64,000 nt of DNA from Archangium violaceum (GTDB lineage Bacteria; Myxococcota; Myxococcia; Myxococcales; Myxococcaceae), in assembly GCF_016887565.1 (NCBI RefSeq), contig NZ_CP069396.1, positions 7,918,001 to 7,982,000 of the forward strand, read 5' to 3'. Positions 35,157-43,689 of the stretch are shown piece by piece. The notes below the pieces were generated by a model. That model saw nothing but the letters and a program-made list of their open reading frames with translations, was not told the DNA's origin and did no database searches. A program made the translations under genes and the position numbers. Each line of letters starts with the position of its first letter. Position 1 is the first letter of the stretch.

Positions 35157-35897
35157 TTGGCTCGTCAGTTCCCTCGCATCCTGCTCCTCGCGGGACTGGT
35201 GCTCTCCGCGTCGGCCCTGGGCCGCGCCCCTCCGGCCCCTCCGGCCCTGGCGGACTGCACGCCCATCGCCCTCTCCAATGGCGTGGCGGTGACGAACATC
35301 TCCGCCAGCACCGGCGGCCAGGTGTGCTACTCGCTGGAAGTAACCCTGGGCGCCACCGACCTCGAGTTCGACGTGAGCGGCGGCACGGGTGACGCGGACC
35401 TGTACGTGAAGTTCAGCTCCGCCCCCAGCGCCAGCAGCTACGACTGCCGTCCGTTCCAGAGTGGCAACGCGGAGCGCTGCACCTTCGCCAGCCCGGGTGT
35501 CGGCACCTATTACGTGATGCTCACCGCCTTCTCGACCTTCTCGGGCGTGCAGCTCGTGGGCAAGTTCGCCACCAGCGCCGGCAGCATGTTGACCAACGGT
35601 GTCGAGTCGGCCCCCTATTCGGGCTCCTCGGGCGCGATGAGGTGCTTCACGCTGAACGTGCCGAGCGGGAAGACCTCGCTGGTCTTCAACCAGACGGGCA
35701 AGACGGGCACCACGGGCGACGCGGACCTGTACGTGAAGTTCGCCGCCGCTCCCAACACCAGCAACTACACCTGTCGTCCGTACCAGTCCGGCAGCACCGA
35801 GACGTGTACGATCAGCAACCCGGCGGCGGGGACCTGGTACGCGTGCTCGTACGGCTACAGCACGTACACCGCCGTGACGATGAAGGGCACCTACTAG
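35157..35897 (+). CDS. Secreted protein made of two PPC domains
   Basis: A 246-residue exported protein consisting of two tandem pre-peptidase C-terminal (PPC) beta-sandwich domains, about residues 35-140 and 145-246. Each has the GDADLYVKF hallmark, a Cys pair around YDCRPF/NYTCRPY, and GTYYVML/GTWYACSYG endings. PPC domains normally cap secreted peptidases; here no catalytic domain is attached. The start is TTG at 35157, preceded by a perfect AGGAGGT six bases upstream, and gives a clean signal peptide (LARQFPRILLLAGLVLSASA). The longer ATG frame from 35097 would bury that signal. Gene ends before a convergent hairpin. Confidence 0.82.
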   Translation: MARQFPRILLLAGLVLSASALGRAPPAPPALADCTPIALSNGVAVTNISASTGGQVCYSLEVTLGATDLEFDVSGGTGDADLYVKFSSAPSASSYDCRPFQSGNAERCTFASPGVGTYYVMLTAFSTFSGVQLVGKFATSAGSMLTNGVESAPYSGSSGAMRCFTLNVPSGKTSLVFNQTGKTGTTGDADLYVKFAAAPNTSNYTCRPYQSGSTETCTISNPAAGTWYACSYGYSTYTAVTMKGTY

Positions 35898-35915
35898 CCC
35901 CGCCCCGAAACAGGA

Positions 35916-35944
35916 ACGCCCGGGTGCCACGAGGCCCCGGGCGT
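35916..35944. terminator. Shared hairpin terminator
   Basis: Nine-base arms ACGCCCGGG (35916-35924) and CCCGGGCGT (35936-35944) enclose an 11-base loop, between the convergent PPC gene and the phasin-like gene. The plus strand continues with CTTC. Confidence 0.72.
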
Positions 35945-35972
35945 CTTCACTCCAGCAGCAGCGTCCCCGCGA

Positions 35973-36641
35973 CTACGCCTTCGGCGACTCCTGCTGCGGC
36001 TGCTGCTCGGCCTTCTTCGGAGAGACCAGCGAGTCCAGCTTGCGCGTCAGCCGGTCCAGCTCGCGGTTGATGGCCTGCACCTGCGACTGGCTGGCCACGT
36101 TGCCCACCACCTGCACCATCCGGCTCTGCAGCCCACCCAGGCGCTGACGGACCTCGCCGCCCACCCAGGTCGCCTTCTTCTCGAGCTCCTGCACCTTCGG
36201 GTTCTCCCGCAGGCGCTGCTCGCCCTCGTTCAGCTTCTGCAGCACCTCGCGGCCGGACTCGCGGCCCTTGGCCACCAGCGTCTGCAGCGCCTTCTGCGCC
36301 TCCGCCTCGAGCTGACCAATCTGCTTCTGCGCCAGCTCCAGCCGCTCCTTCACGAAGGACGCCACTTGGCCCGCCGTCTCCGTCACCACCGTCTCGGCCC
36401 TCGCCGCCTCCGCCTTCACGGCCTCCGCCACCTTCTCCACCACCGGCGTCTCGGCCTTCGCCGTCTCCGCCTTCACCGCCTCGGCCACCACCGCCTCACC
36501 CGTCACGGTCTCGGCCTTCACGGCCTCGGCCACCACCGTCTCGGCCTTCACTTCCACCACCTCGGTCTTCACGGGCTCGGCCGTCTGGGCCTCCGTGTCC
36601 TTGGTGGCTACCTCGGTCTTCGCGGTCTTGTGCTTCGCCAT
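35973..36641 (-). CDS. Phasin-like coiled-coil protein with VKAET repeats
   Basis: A 222-residue, hydrophobic-segment-free protein rich in Ala, Glu, Lys and Val. Residues about 20-85 are a repetitive, probably helical stretch with recurring VKAET and VVAEAVKAET units; the remainder (SFVKERLELAQKQIGQLEAEAQKALQTL) is a long amphipathic helix region like phasins and apolipoprotein-type coats. It could bind polyhydroxyalkanoate or lipid granules, or act as a structural coiled coil. Start ATG 36641 has GAGGAAG upstream. Function is inferred from composition only. Confidence 0.6.
   Translation of the reverse strand: MAKHKTAKTEVATKDTEAQTAEPVKTEVVEVKAETVVAEAVKAETVTGEAVVAEAVKAETAKAETPVVEKVAEAVKAEAARAETVVTETAGQVASFVKERLELAQKQIGQLEAEAQKALQTLVAKGRESGREVLQKLNEGEQRLRENPKVQELEKKATWVGGEVRQRLGGLQSRMVQVVGNVASQSQVQAINRELDRLTRKLDSLVSPKKAEQQPQQESPKA
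36400..36600 (-). repeat. In-frame repeats encoding VKAET units
   Basis: The DNA repeats a unit of the kind ACGGTCTCGGCCTTCACGGC on the plus strand several times within the phasin-like gene, encoding near-identical Val-Lys-Ala-Glu-Thr blocks. Copy number may vary between strains. Confidence 0.6.
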
Positions 36642-36830
36642 GTGCTCTTCCTCCCCAAAAAGCGATGTACGAAGAGATAACGCATCGCGTCAACCACGTC
36701 AACACCCCCTGACGCGCTGCGGCAATACCCTGGTCCCGAGAGGGGGCGACCAGGCGAACGGCCCTTGATTCCCCAATCATGTGGCGAAAGAACCCAGGCG
36801 GGCAAGTCCCTAGAGGTGGAATTCAAGGAC

Positions 36831-37577
36831 TCAACGCATAGGCTGGGAGTCCCGTACGCGGGAGAGGCGGAGCCGTCCCGTCGGGCACAGGTCGAGCACG
36901 GCGCACCGCTCGCACGCGGGCTCCCGGAAGAAGCAGCACCGCTGGCCGTGCAGCATCAACGCCTCGTGGTTGTCGTAGACGCGCTGCGCGTCCCAGTCCG
37001 GCGGAAGCTGGGCCTCCAGCACCTGGTGGGCTGGCCCCACGGGAAGGCTCTCGGGGACGAGCCCCAGCCGCACCGCCACCCGGTGGTGGTGGCTGTCCAC
37101 CGGCAGCGCCGGCATCCTCAGCTGGCTGAACAGCAGCGTCGCGGCGCTCGTCTTCGGCCCCACCCCGGGCAGGTGCTCGAGCCAGTCGCGCGCCTGGCGC
37201 ACCGGCAGCGCCCCGAGGAAGTCCAGTGACAGGTCTCCGCTTCGCAGCTCGGAGATGCGCCGGAGCACCTGCTGGATGCGGGGGGCCTTCTGCTCCGGCC
37301 AGGTGACCGCGGAGATGGCCTCCTGGACCTCCACGCACGGGGCATCACGCACCGCCTCCCAGGTGGGAAGGCGAGCGCGGAGCTGGCGGAAGGCCGCGCC
37401 GCTGGAGGCATTGCGCGTGCGGTGGCTCAGCAACGCCGACACCAGCTCGCTGAGCGGATCCTGCCCGCGGAAGAAGGGAATGGGACAGCCGTACACGGCG
37501 CACAGGCGCTCGTGCACCCGGAGGGCCTTGGCGTTCAGCTCGGACGAGACGTCGGGAAACAACGGGAGAGATGGCAT
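36831..37577 (-). CDS. Endonuclease III-like DNA glycosylase
   Basis: A 248-residue HhH-GPD base-excision repair protein. The helix-hairpin-helix and catalytic pair are intact: LPGVGPKTSAATLL provides the Lys, and LPVDSHHHRVAVRLG provides the Asp, as in Nth. The C-terminus has the iron-sulfur cluster Cys: CCFF-(x)-ACERCAVLDLC (C-x6-C-x2-C-x5-C style). It should remove oxidised pyrimidines and cut the strand by beta elimination. Length is slightly longer than E. coli Nth. It stands alone on the minus strand, its start divergent from the histidine kinase gene by 147 bp. Confidence 0.85.
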   Translation of the reverse strand: MPSLPLFPDVSSELNAKALRVHERLCAVYGCPIPFFRGQDPLSELVSALLSHRTRNASSGAAFRQLRARLPTWEAVRDAPCVEVQEAISAVTWPEQKAPRIQQVLRRISELRSGDLSLDFLGALPVRQARDWLEHLPGVGPKTSAATLLFSQLRMPALPVDSHHHRVAVRLGLVPESLPVGPAHQVLEAQLPPDWDAQRVYDNHEALMLHGQRCCFFREPACERCAVLDLCPTGRLRLSRVRDSQPMR

Positions 37578-37674
37578 GGGATGGAATGACCTCGGAAGTC
37601 ACCTCACATCCTTCGCATCGCCCCCTTCCGGCGCGGCGGCCGGGCCAGCGGGCGCCCGGGGCTCCGCGCGAGGA

Positions 37675-37703
37675 CTGACCCGCCGCGCATGCGCACGTAT
37701 AAT
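37675..37703 (+). promoter_or_regulatory. Housekeeping promoter of the kinase gene
   Basis: CTGACC (37675-37680) and TATAAT (37698-37703) are 17 bp apart. A start near 37710 would leave only about 15 bases before the ATG at 37725 and no ribosome site, so the message is probably nearly leaderless. Confidence 0.7.
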
Positions 37704-37724
37704 GCGCGCGGCCCACCGGCCCCC

Positions 37725-39563
37725 ATGCTTCGCAGGCTCCTTCCCACCCTCCTCGCACTCGGATGCGGACTCCTCGCCCTCACCTGGGGGCTGGTGAGCC
37801 TCCAGCGCATCTTCACCCAGGAGCGCGAGGACGCCCACGAGCAGCTCCGCTCCAGCCGCGCCACGTTCGAGGACTACGCCACCCAGACCCTCCAACGCAC
37901 CCTCGCCCAGCAGCTGGAAGGCAACCTCGTCGCCCTCCACGCCGCCATGGGAGACCCGCTCGCGCCGAGCGAGGGCTTCTACCTCCAGTTCCGCGGCACC
38001 CAGTTCCTGCCCCGCCTCCCCCTCTCGGCCCCCGGCTCGCGCGCCCTCCTGCGGCGCAACTACCAGCAGCTCGTCCGCGCGCTCGCGGAGGGCACTCCGG
38101 GAGGCCCCTGGCAGGAGCGGCTGAGCCGGCTGCGCGCGGTGGAGAAGGCGCTCGGCGACAAGAGGAACCCCAGACGCGCCAACGCGCTCGCGGACGAGCT
38201 GCTGCGCTACCACGCGGCCAACCCGCTCACGCCAGACCAGGAGCTGCCCTTCGTCCTCCTCCTCCTGGAGCGGCTCCAGCGGGGCGAGGCCACCCCGCCC
38301 CTGGTCCGCGCGCTGCTGCGCGAGGGGCTCCCCGAGGATCTCGGCGGCATCGAGCGCTCCGCGGGGCTCCAGCGCGACCTGCTGCGCGAACGCTGGCGCT
38401 TCACCCAGCCCGACTTCGACTTCCTGCTCGCCCACGTGGTGCGGGTCAGCGCCGCGCTCGGCGAGCCCTCCGACGACTTCCAGGCTCGCGCCCGGGAGGC
38501 CGGCGCCGGCATATTGGTGATGCCGCCCGAGGGCCTCACCGGCCCCACGCTCATCGGCGAGCGCTGGTACGTGGAGCCCAGGGGCGAGCTGGTGCGCGGC
38601 ATCGCCGTGGACCTCGACGCGCTCCTGAGAGACCTCACCCGGGACATGCAGGAGCGCACCCGCTTCGACAAGAATGGCTTCGTGCGGCTGAAGGCCCCCG
38701 ACGCGGTGCAACCGCTCGAGTCGCTCCGGCTGGAGGTGGTCGTCCCCCAGTGGACCGCCGCCGAGACGGCCATCGAGCAGCGCTACGGGCTCAAGACGCT
38801 GCTGGTGGCCACCTGCGGCGCGCTGGCGCTGGCCATCGTGGTGATGGCGGTGGTGGCCCAGCACGGCCGCTACCGCTACGTCGAGCTCAAGAGCGACTTC
38901 GTGGCCACCGTCTCCCACGAGCTGCGCACCCCGCTGGCCTCCATCCGGCTGCTGGCGGAGACGATGGAGCGCAAGCTCTCCCAGCTGCCCGAGATGCGCG
39001 ACTACCCCGCCCGCATCATCCAGGCCGCCGACGGGCTGCACTTCCTCGTGGAGAACATCCTGTCCTTCAACCGCATCGACAAGGGCCGCTGGAAGCCAAG
39101 GCCCGCCCGCGTGCGGCTGGAGGAGCTGCTCGGCACGCTCCGCTCGGACCTCGAGGGAAACACCGCCGTCCCCGTCCGGCTCACCTCGGACGTGGGCGAC
39201 GTGGAGCTCGAGGTCGACCCGTCCCTGCTGCGCCTGCTGCTGTCCAACCTGGCCCGCAACGCGTGCGCCTACAACCGGCGCAATCCCGTGGAGCTCTCCC
39301 TGCGCGCCTACCCCCACGAGGGCCATGGCTGCGTGGTGCTCTTCGGTGACAACGGCATTGGCATCCCCGAGAGCGAGTGGGAGAACGTCTTCCGCGACTT
39401 CTACCGGCTGAGCTCGCAGGGCCCCGAGGTCCATGGCAGTGGCCTCGGGCTCGCGCTGTGCCGGAAGATCATGGCCCTCCACGGGGGCAGCATCTCCATC
39501 GAGAGCTCCAGCCCCCTGGGCACCACCTTCTCCCTCTACTTCCCCGAACCCCGCCCATCATGA
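37725..39563 (+). CDS. Membrane sensor histidine kinase
   Basis: A 612-residue transmembrane kinase. The first membrane helix is LLPTLLALGCGLLALTWGLV (residues about 5-25) and the second about 350-375 (LLVATCGALALAIVVMAVVA), leaving a periplasmic sensor of about 320 residues, helical and unrelated to known ligand domains by eye. The cytosolic HisKA has SHELRTPLASIRLL with the phosphoacceptor His, and the ATPase domain has NLARNACAYN, GDNGIGIPESEW and GSGLGLALCRKI. It ends with ATGA overlap with the response regulator. ATG at 37725 is chosen by the membrane helix. Confidence 0.9.
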   Translation: MLRRLLPTLLALGCGLLALTWGLVSLQRIFTQEREDAHEQLRSSRATFEDYATQTLQRTLAQQLEGNLVALHAAMGDPLAPSEGFYLQFRGTQFLPRLPLSAPGSRALLRRNYQQLVRALAEGTPGGPWQERLSRLRAVEKALGDKRNPRRANALADELLRYHAANPLTPDQELPFVLLLLERLQRGEATPPLVRALLREGLPEDLGGIERSAGLQRDLLRERWRFTQPDFDFLLAHVVRVSAALGEPSDDFQARAREAGAGILVMPPEGLTGPTLIGERWYVEPRGELVRGIAVDLDALLRDLTRDMQERTRFDKNGFVRLKAPDAVQPLESLRLEVVVPQWTAAETAIEQRYGLKTLLVATCGALALAIVVMAVVAQHGRYRYVELKSDFVATVSHELRTPLASIRLLAETMERKLSQLPEMRDYPARIIQAADGLHFLVENILSFNRIDKGRWKPRPARVRLEELLGTLRSDLEGNTAVPVRLTSDVGDVELEVDPSLLRLLLSNLARNACAYNRRNPVELSLRAYPHEGHGCVVLFGDNGIGIPESEWENVFRDFYRLSSQGPEVHGSGLGLALCRKIMALHGGSISIESSSPLGTTFSLYFPEPRPS

Positions 39564-40282
39564 CCACGCCGAGCAGCGCCCCCAACCGCCCCTCCATCCT
39601 CGTCGTCGAGGACGACGCGAACCTGCGGATCGGCCTGCGGGACAACCTGCAGGACGAGGGCTACGAGGTGGCCGTGGCCACCCACGCCCGCGAGGCAGAG
39701 CCCCTGCTGGCCCAGCGCGCCTTCGACCTGCTCATCCTCGACGTCATGCTGCCGGGCGAGGACGGCTATTCCTTCTGCCGCAGGCTGCGCTCCAGCGGCG
39801 TGCAGACCATGGTGCTGATGCTCACCGCGCGCTCGCTCGAGGACGACATCGTCCGCGGCTTCGAGGCGGGGGCCCAGGACTACCTCACCAAGCCCTACCG
39901 GCTGCGCGAGCTGCTCGCCCGGGTGGGGGCCCTGGTGCGCCGGGCCGGCGGCGCTCCCCCCCAGGTCATGAGCTTCTCCGGTTTCAACCTGGACCTCGGC
40001 CGGCGCACCCTGTCCCGGGGCGACGGGAGCGTCATCGACCTGACCCGCACCGAGTTCGACCTGCTCGTCTTCCTGCTCAAGCACCGGGACCGGGCCCTCA
40101 CCCGGGGGGAGATCCTCGACGCCGTCTGGGGCCGGGACGTCATCGTGGACCCGCGCACCGTGGACAACTTCGTCTCCAACCTGAAGAAGAAGCTCGGCTG
40201 GACGAGCGCCTCCTCCTTCACCATCCACACCATTCGCGGGGTGGGGTACCGCATGGAGCTCGAGTCCATGACGAAACCATGA
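39560..40282 (+). CDS. OmpR/PhoB-type response regulator
   Basis: A 240-residue transcription factor partnered with the preceding kinase by a 4-bp overlap. The receiver is canonical: VVEDD acid pair, phosphoacceptor Asp in LLILDVMLPG, T in LTAR and Lys in LTKPYR. The C-terminal winged helix has LTRTEFDLLVFLL, LTRGEILDAVWG, and RTVDNFVSNLKKKL with the recognition helix followed by the HTIRGVGYRM wing. It should bind direct repeats upstream of its targets; none could be assigned here. Confidence 0.94.
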   Translation: MTTPSSAPNRPSILVVEDDANLRIGLRDNLQDEGYEVAVATHAREAEPLLAQRAFDLLILDVMLPGEDGYSFCRRLRSSGVQTMVLMLTARSLEDDIVRGFEAGAQDYLTKPYRLRELLARVGALVRRAGGAPPQVMSFSGFNLDLGRRTLSRGDGSVIDLTRTEFDLLVFLLKHRDRALTRGEILDAVWGRDVIVDPRTVDNFVSNLKKKLGWTSASSFTIHTIRGVGYRMELESMTKP

Positions 40283-40358
40283 CGAAGAGATGGCCGGCCC
40301 AAGGCCACCGGCCCTCCCGGACTCCGTAGTTTGAACGGTGTCAACAGGAGGGAATCCA

Positions 40359-41108
40359 GTGTTCCAGTCGGTCATCAATCAGCCAGGGTTGAGGGCAGGT
40401 CGTCTCGGGGCAGGCATGTGGGTGTCCTTGATGCTCCACGCGGGCGTGTTCGGCGGCGTGCTGGGCCTGTCGGGCAAGGCGGTGGAGCAGATCCCGAAGG
40501 AGCCCGTGCTCACCTTCAACGTCCCCCGGCCGCCCAAGGGCAACCCCAACCCGCCCAAGGCCGTGCAGCAGCCCGTTGCCGCCAAGCCCAAGAAGCCCAA
40601 GACCGAGCTGGTGCAGCCCAAGAAGATTCCTCCTCCGCCTCCGGAGACGCAGCCGGTGGCCGAGCCGCCCCCCACCCCGGATGAGCCGGAGACCGCCGCC
40701 AATGACCTCCCCTACGTCCCGGGCAGCCATCCCGACGGTGTGGACAAGGATGGAGTCCCCGGCGCGGCGGCCATCGCCGACATGATGCTGACCAACATCC
40801 CCGCCGGGACCGGCGAGGAAGTCATCCCCTTCGGTGCCGGCATGACCCCCCCGGAGCTCATCTCCGCTGGCAAGCCCATCGAGTACACGCGAGAGGCCGT
40901 CGAGGCCCGCGTCAGCGGCCTGGTCATCGCCCGCTGCACCATCACCCGCGAGGGAGAGATCGAGGACTGCCGCGTCATCAAGGGACTGCCCTACATGGAC
41001 GACGAGGTGCTCTCGTCCCTGACGACCCGCCGCTACCGCCCGGTGAGCTTCCAGGGCAGGAACGTCAGCGTGTCCTACATCTTCAACGTGAGGATCCGGA
41101 TGCCCTGA
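40359..41108 (+). CDS. TonB-like energy-transducer protein
   Basis: A 249-residue protein with a TonB layout: a short N-terminal inner-membrane helix (WVSLMLHAGVFGGVLGLSG), a Pro/Lys-rich periplasmic spacer (PPKGNPNPPKAVQ, PKKPKTELVQ, PPPPPETQPV) at about 45-110, and a C-terminal TonB-C domain (VSGLVIARCTITREGEIEDCRVIKG ... RRYRPVSFQGRNVSVSY). A Cys pair inside the C-terminal domain is unusual. It should couple proton-motive force to an outer-membrane receptor. Start GTG at 40359 has AGGAGGG upstream and is preferred to GTG 40338. It is followed by a shortened paralogue. Confidence 0.85.
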   Translation: MFQSVINQPGLRAGRLGAGMWVSLMLHAGVFGGVLGLSGKAVEQIPKEPVLTFNVPRPPKGNPNPPKAVQQPVAAKPKKPKTELVQPKKIPPPPPETQPVAEPPPTPDEPETAANDLPYVPGSHPDGVDKDGVPGAAAIADMMLTNIPAGTGEEVIPFGAGMTPPELISAGKPIEYTREAVEARVSGLVIARCTITREGEIEDCRVIKGLPYMDDEVLSSLTTRRYRPVSFQGRNVSVSYIFNVRIRMP

Positions 41109-41138
41109 CGGGCATCCCTGGCACCCAGGAGGTCGAAC

Positions 41139-41627
41139 GTGAGTCGCTACCGCACAGGCCCCTGGGTGTCCTCGATGTTGCACGCGTTCTTGCTGGCCTG
41201 CGTGCCGGCCTCCTCGGACAAACACCCCTCCCCTCCTGAACGCCCTGTCGAGAGTCCTCCCCTCGTGGATGATCCCGATGCGGATTTCGCTGGTGACGGG
41301 GTGCTGGGGAACAGCATCACCGGAGAGAATGGTGAGGAGGTGACTCGCTGTGACTTCTCCAGCATGACCCCGCCGGAGATGCTCTCCGGTGCGGCGGTTC
41401 GCTACACACCCGAGGCCCTGGTGGCCCGCGTCAGCGGCCTGGTCATCGCCCGCTGCACCATCACCCGCGAAGGCGCGGTCGAGCACTGCCGCATCCTCAA
41501 GGGACTGCCCTACATGGACGAGGCTGTCATCGAAGCCCTGGAGAGCCGCCGCTACCGCCCGGTGCTCTTCCAGGGCAACCCCGTCAGCGTGCCCTACACC
41601 TTCAACGTGAAGCTCCGGATGCCCTGA
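41139..41627 (+). CDS. Short TonB-C paralogue with lipoprotein-like N-terminus
   Basis: A 162-residue protein whose last 80 residues are near-identical to the preceding TonB-like protein (VSGLVIARCTITREGA, CRILKGLPYMDEAV, RRYRPVLFQG). It has lost the Pro-rich spacer, and the N-terminus keeps WVSSMLHA but continues into LLACVPASS, a possible lipobox that would tether it to the membrane by lipid. Without a membrane-spanning helix it cannot act as a standard transducer and may instead modulate the receptor or compete. Start GTG at 41139 has CAGGAGG upstream. Cotranscribed with the larger copy, 30 bp away. Confidence 0.72.
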   Translation: MSRYRTGPWVSSMLHAFLLACVPASSDKHPSPPERPVESPPLVDDPDADFAGDGVLGNSITGENGEEVTRCDFSSMTPPEMLSGAAVRYTPEALVARVSGLVIARCTITREGAVEHCRILKGLPYMDEAVIEALESRRYRPVLFQGNPVSVPYTFNVKLRMP

Positions 41628-41745
41628 CGGGCACCGCGAGCAGTCATCCGGCGCAATCGTCTCGGGGGACGAGCACGGCGCGCACCATCCAGCCGCATGC
41701 CGCGCGAAGTGGCCAGGACCGTGACCGGCGGGTCTCCTTCCGCCC

Positions 41746-42102
41746 ATGCACGGATTTCCTCCGGAAGTCATGGGCTCAACCTGTCACTGCCCGGCCCTGA
41801 TGCGTCGTTCAGAACCCCTCATCACGCCCCCGAGTGAGATCGCCTCTTCCCCGCCCTCCGAAGCCTACGAGGTTCGGATTCCTCCCCATGTCCGCGCCAT
41901 CCTGGACAAGGCCCCTCGGCGAAGCCGTACGGCCATCGAGCGCAAGCTCCAGGACGCGGCACGACTGGCCTCGCTGCGGCAATGGGTGGACCACGCCGAG
42001 GGGCAGCACCCCATCCGGCTCCAGCTCGCCGGATACGAGGGCTCCTACTCGATCGACCCGGGCACCCGGCAGTTGACGCTGTGGGATCTCACCCGGCGCT
42101 GA
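41746..42102 (+). CDS. Small RelE/ParE-like protein
   Basis: A 118-residue frame (possibly starting at 41800, giving 100 residues). The C-terminal half resembles RelE-superfamily toxins: YEVRIPPHVRAILDKAPRRSR, then a helix, then IRLQLAGYEGSYSIDPGTRQLTLWDLTRR, which matches the usual beta-hairpin ending. The catalytic basic residues are not clearly in place, and no antitoxin gene is adjacent. No good ribosome site was found for any start. The 3' end overlaps the convergent gene by 14 bp. Confidence 0.5.
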   Translation: MHGFPPEVMGSTCHCPALMRRSEPLITPPSEIASSPPSEAYEVRIPPHVRAILDKAPRRSRTAIERKLQDAARLASLRQWVDHAEGQHPIRLQLAGYEGSYSIDPGTRQLTLWDLTRR

Positions 42103-42520
42103 CCCCCGAGGGGGCCGGGGACACACTCACCGTGACGTGCACGGTGCGCGGGTTGCCCGTGTTGTCCGTGGCGCGGACATAGAGCTCATGGTTGCCCTCC
42201 GTCACGGCCTCGGGCCTCCAGGTGCCCTTGTATGTCATTGAGCTCGAGTCCAACGACAGCGGCATCCATGTCCCCGAAGTGGAGCCGACCTGGAACTCCA
42301 CCTGGCGCACCCCCGAGCCCAGGCGTCCGTCATCCGCCCGGACCTCGATGACCATCGCTTCACCACCCGTCGCGGCCCGCGCCGTCTGGACGATGGTGAC
42401 ATCCGGCGCCGACGTATACAGGCCAAGCACCGCGGCCGAGAGATGCGCGCCCACCAGCGACACCGGGAGCGACGTGAGCAACAAAGACGACCACCTGGCC
42501 GACCCATACCTCCGAGACAT
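42089..42520 (-). CDS. Secreted Ig-like (Fn3-type) protein
   Basis: A 143-residue exported protein. ATG at 42520 is preferred to the longer frame because GAGGAGAG stands just upstream and the N-terminus is then a signal peptide/anchor (WSSLLLTSLPVSLVGAHLSAAVLG). The remainder is a single beta-sandwich: AMVIEVRADDGRLGSGVRQVEFQ, YKGTWRPEAVTEGNHELYVRATDNTGN, as in bacterial Ig/Fn3-like domains that are attached to secreted hydrolases. No catalytic module is attached. Confidence 0.65.
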   Translation of the reverse strand: MSRRYGSARWSSLLLTSLPVSLVGAHLSAAVLGLYTSAPDVTIVQTARAATGGEAMVIEVRADDGRLGSGVRQVEFQVGSTSGTWMPLSLDSSSMTYKGTWRPEAVTEGNHELYVRATDNTGNPRTVHVTVSVSPAPSGVSAG

Positions 42521-42804
42521 GTCTCTCCTCTCGCCCGGGGATGAGGGGGGCTCTCCCGGGCCGGAATGCCTTCGAGGCCGGGCAAAGCCAGATTCGTGCC
42601 GGAGCCCGAACCCGCCCTCATCCGGGAGGCTCCGAAGCAACGGTTTCTTCATTTCTTCCGAGAAAACAGCAGGTTGGAAAGGACCCATGGAATGAGCCCG
42701 GCCCCGGAGGCTCGCGTCCACCCGGAAGTTCCTTCCACGCCCGCGAGGAAGGATCGGGAAAAACCTCCAGGCTTCCACCGGGTGGGAGATTGTAGAAGGA
42801 CCGG

Positions 42805-43647
42805 ATGAACACGATCGTGAAGGGTTCACTCGTGGTGGGTGTCCTGCTCATCCTGGGAGCGGGCCTCGCCGCCGGTCTGCGCGGTGGAGGAGGCTCCGCC
42901 GCACCGGAGACAACGCCCTCCTCCGAGGCGGGGAAGAAGCGGGTCCTGACCATTGCCGCGGCGTCGGATCTCAAGTTCGCACTGGACGAGTGGGTGACGC
43001 TGTTCCGCGCGAAGAACCCCGACGCGGAGGTGCGGGTGACCTACGGCTCATCCGGCAACTTCTCCGCGCAGATCGCCAATGGCGCGCCCTTCGATCTCTT
43101 CCTCTCCGCGGACGTGTCCTATCCGCGCACACTGGCCGCACGGGGACTGGTGCACGAGAGTGGCGTCTTCCTCTACGCCGTGGGCCGGATCGTGGTGTGG
43201 GTGCCGAAGGACTCGCCGCTGCCCGTGGAGAAGCTCGGGATGAAGGCGCTGCTGGAGCCCGCCGCGAAGCGCATCGCCATTGCCAATCCCCAGCACGCGC
43301 CTTATGGCCGCGCGGCCGAGGCCGCCCTGAAGAGCCAGGGAGTCTACGACGCCGTCAAGGACAAGCTGGTGCTCGGGGAGAACATCGCGCAGACCGCGCA
43401 GTTCGTGCAGAGCGGCTCCGCCGACGCGGGCATCATCGCCCTGGCGCTCGCGCTGGCCCCGGCGATGAAGGAGCAGGGCCGCGCCTGGGAGGTACCGCTC
43501 GACGCGTACCCGCGCATGGAGCAGGGCGGCGCCATCCTCGCGCGGGCCCGGGACGTGGAGCTCGCGAAGCGGTTTCGCGACGGCCTGCTCGGCCCGGACG
43601 GCGAGGCGCTCCTGAAGCGCCACGGCTTCTTCCTCCCTGGGCAATGA
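42805..43647 (+). CDS. modA: Molybdate ABC transporter substrate-binding protein
   Basis: A 280-residue periplasmic binding protein for molybdate. A single N-terminal hydrophobic helix (LVVGVLLILGAGLAAGL) anchors or exports it. Family motifs: TIAAASDLKFALDE, the oxyanion loop TYGSSGNFSAQIANGAPFDLFLSAD, and ERIAIANPQHAPYGRAAE-like AKRIAIANPQHAPYG. A Tyr/Ser pair coordinates the oxyanion in the family. It starts at ATG 42805 with AAGGA upstream and is followed by the M28 peptidase gene rather than directly by modB. Confidence 0.92.
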   Translation: MNTIVKGSLVVGVLLILGAGLAAGLRGGGGSAAPETTPSSEAGKKRVLTIAAASDLKFALDEWVTLFRAKNPDAEVRVTYGSSGNFSAQIANGAPFDLFLSADVSYPRTLAARGLVHESGVFLYAVGRIVVWVPKDSPLPVEKLGMKALLEPAAKRIAIANPQHAPYGRAAEAALKSQGVYDAVKDKLVLGENIAQTAQFVQSGSADAGIIALALALAPAMKEQGRAWEVPLDAYPRMEQGGAILARARDVELAKRFRDGLLGPDGEALLKRHGFFLPGQ

Positions 43648-43674
43648 GTGAAGCGCGCGTGAGCCGAAGCCACG

Positions 43675-43680
43675 TATAGT
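43675..43680 (+). promoter_or_regulatory. Possible -10 box of the M28 gene
   Basis: TATAGT lies 10 bp before the GTG start at 43690. No convincing -35 hexamer is at 17 bp. The spacing implies a leaderless transcript if used. Confidence 0.4.
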
Positions 43681-43689
43681 GCGCGCCCC

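Noticed and set aside
36400-36600. Short repeats suggesting a CRISPR array
   Set aside because: The units are in-frame codons of the phasin-like protein with no regular spacer and no cas genes nearby.
40359-41108. Secreted Pro-rich structural protein
   Set aside because: The N-terminal helix, Pro/Lys spacer and TonB-C domain together are typical of TonB, so energy transduction is the better reading.
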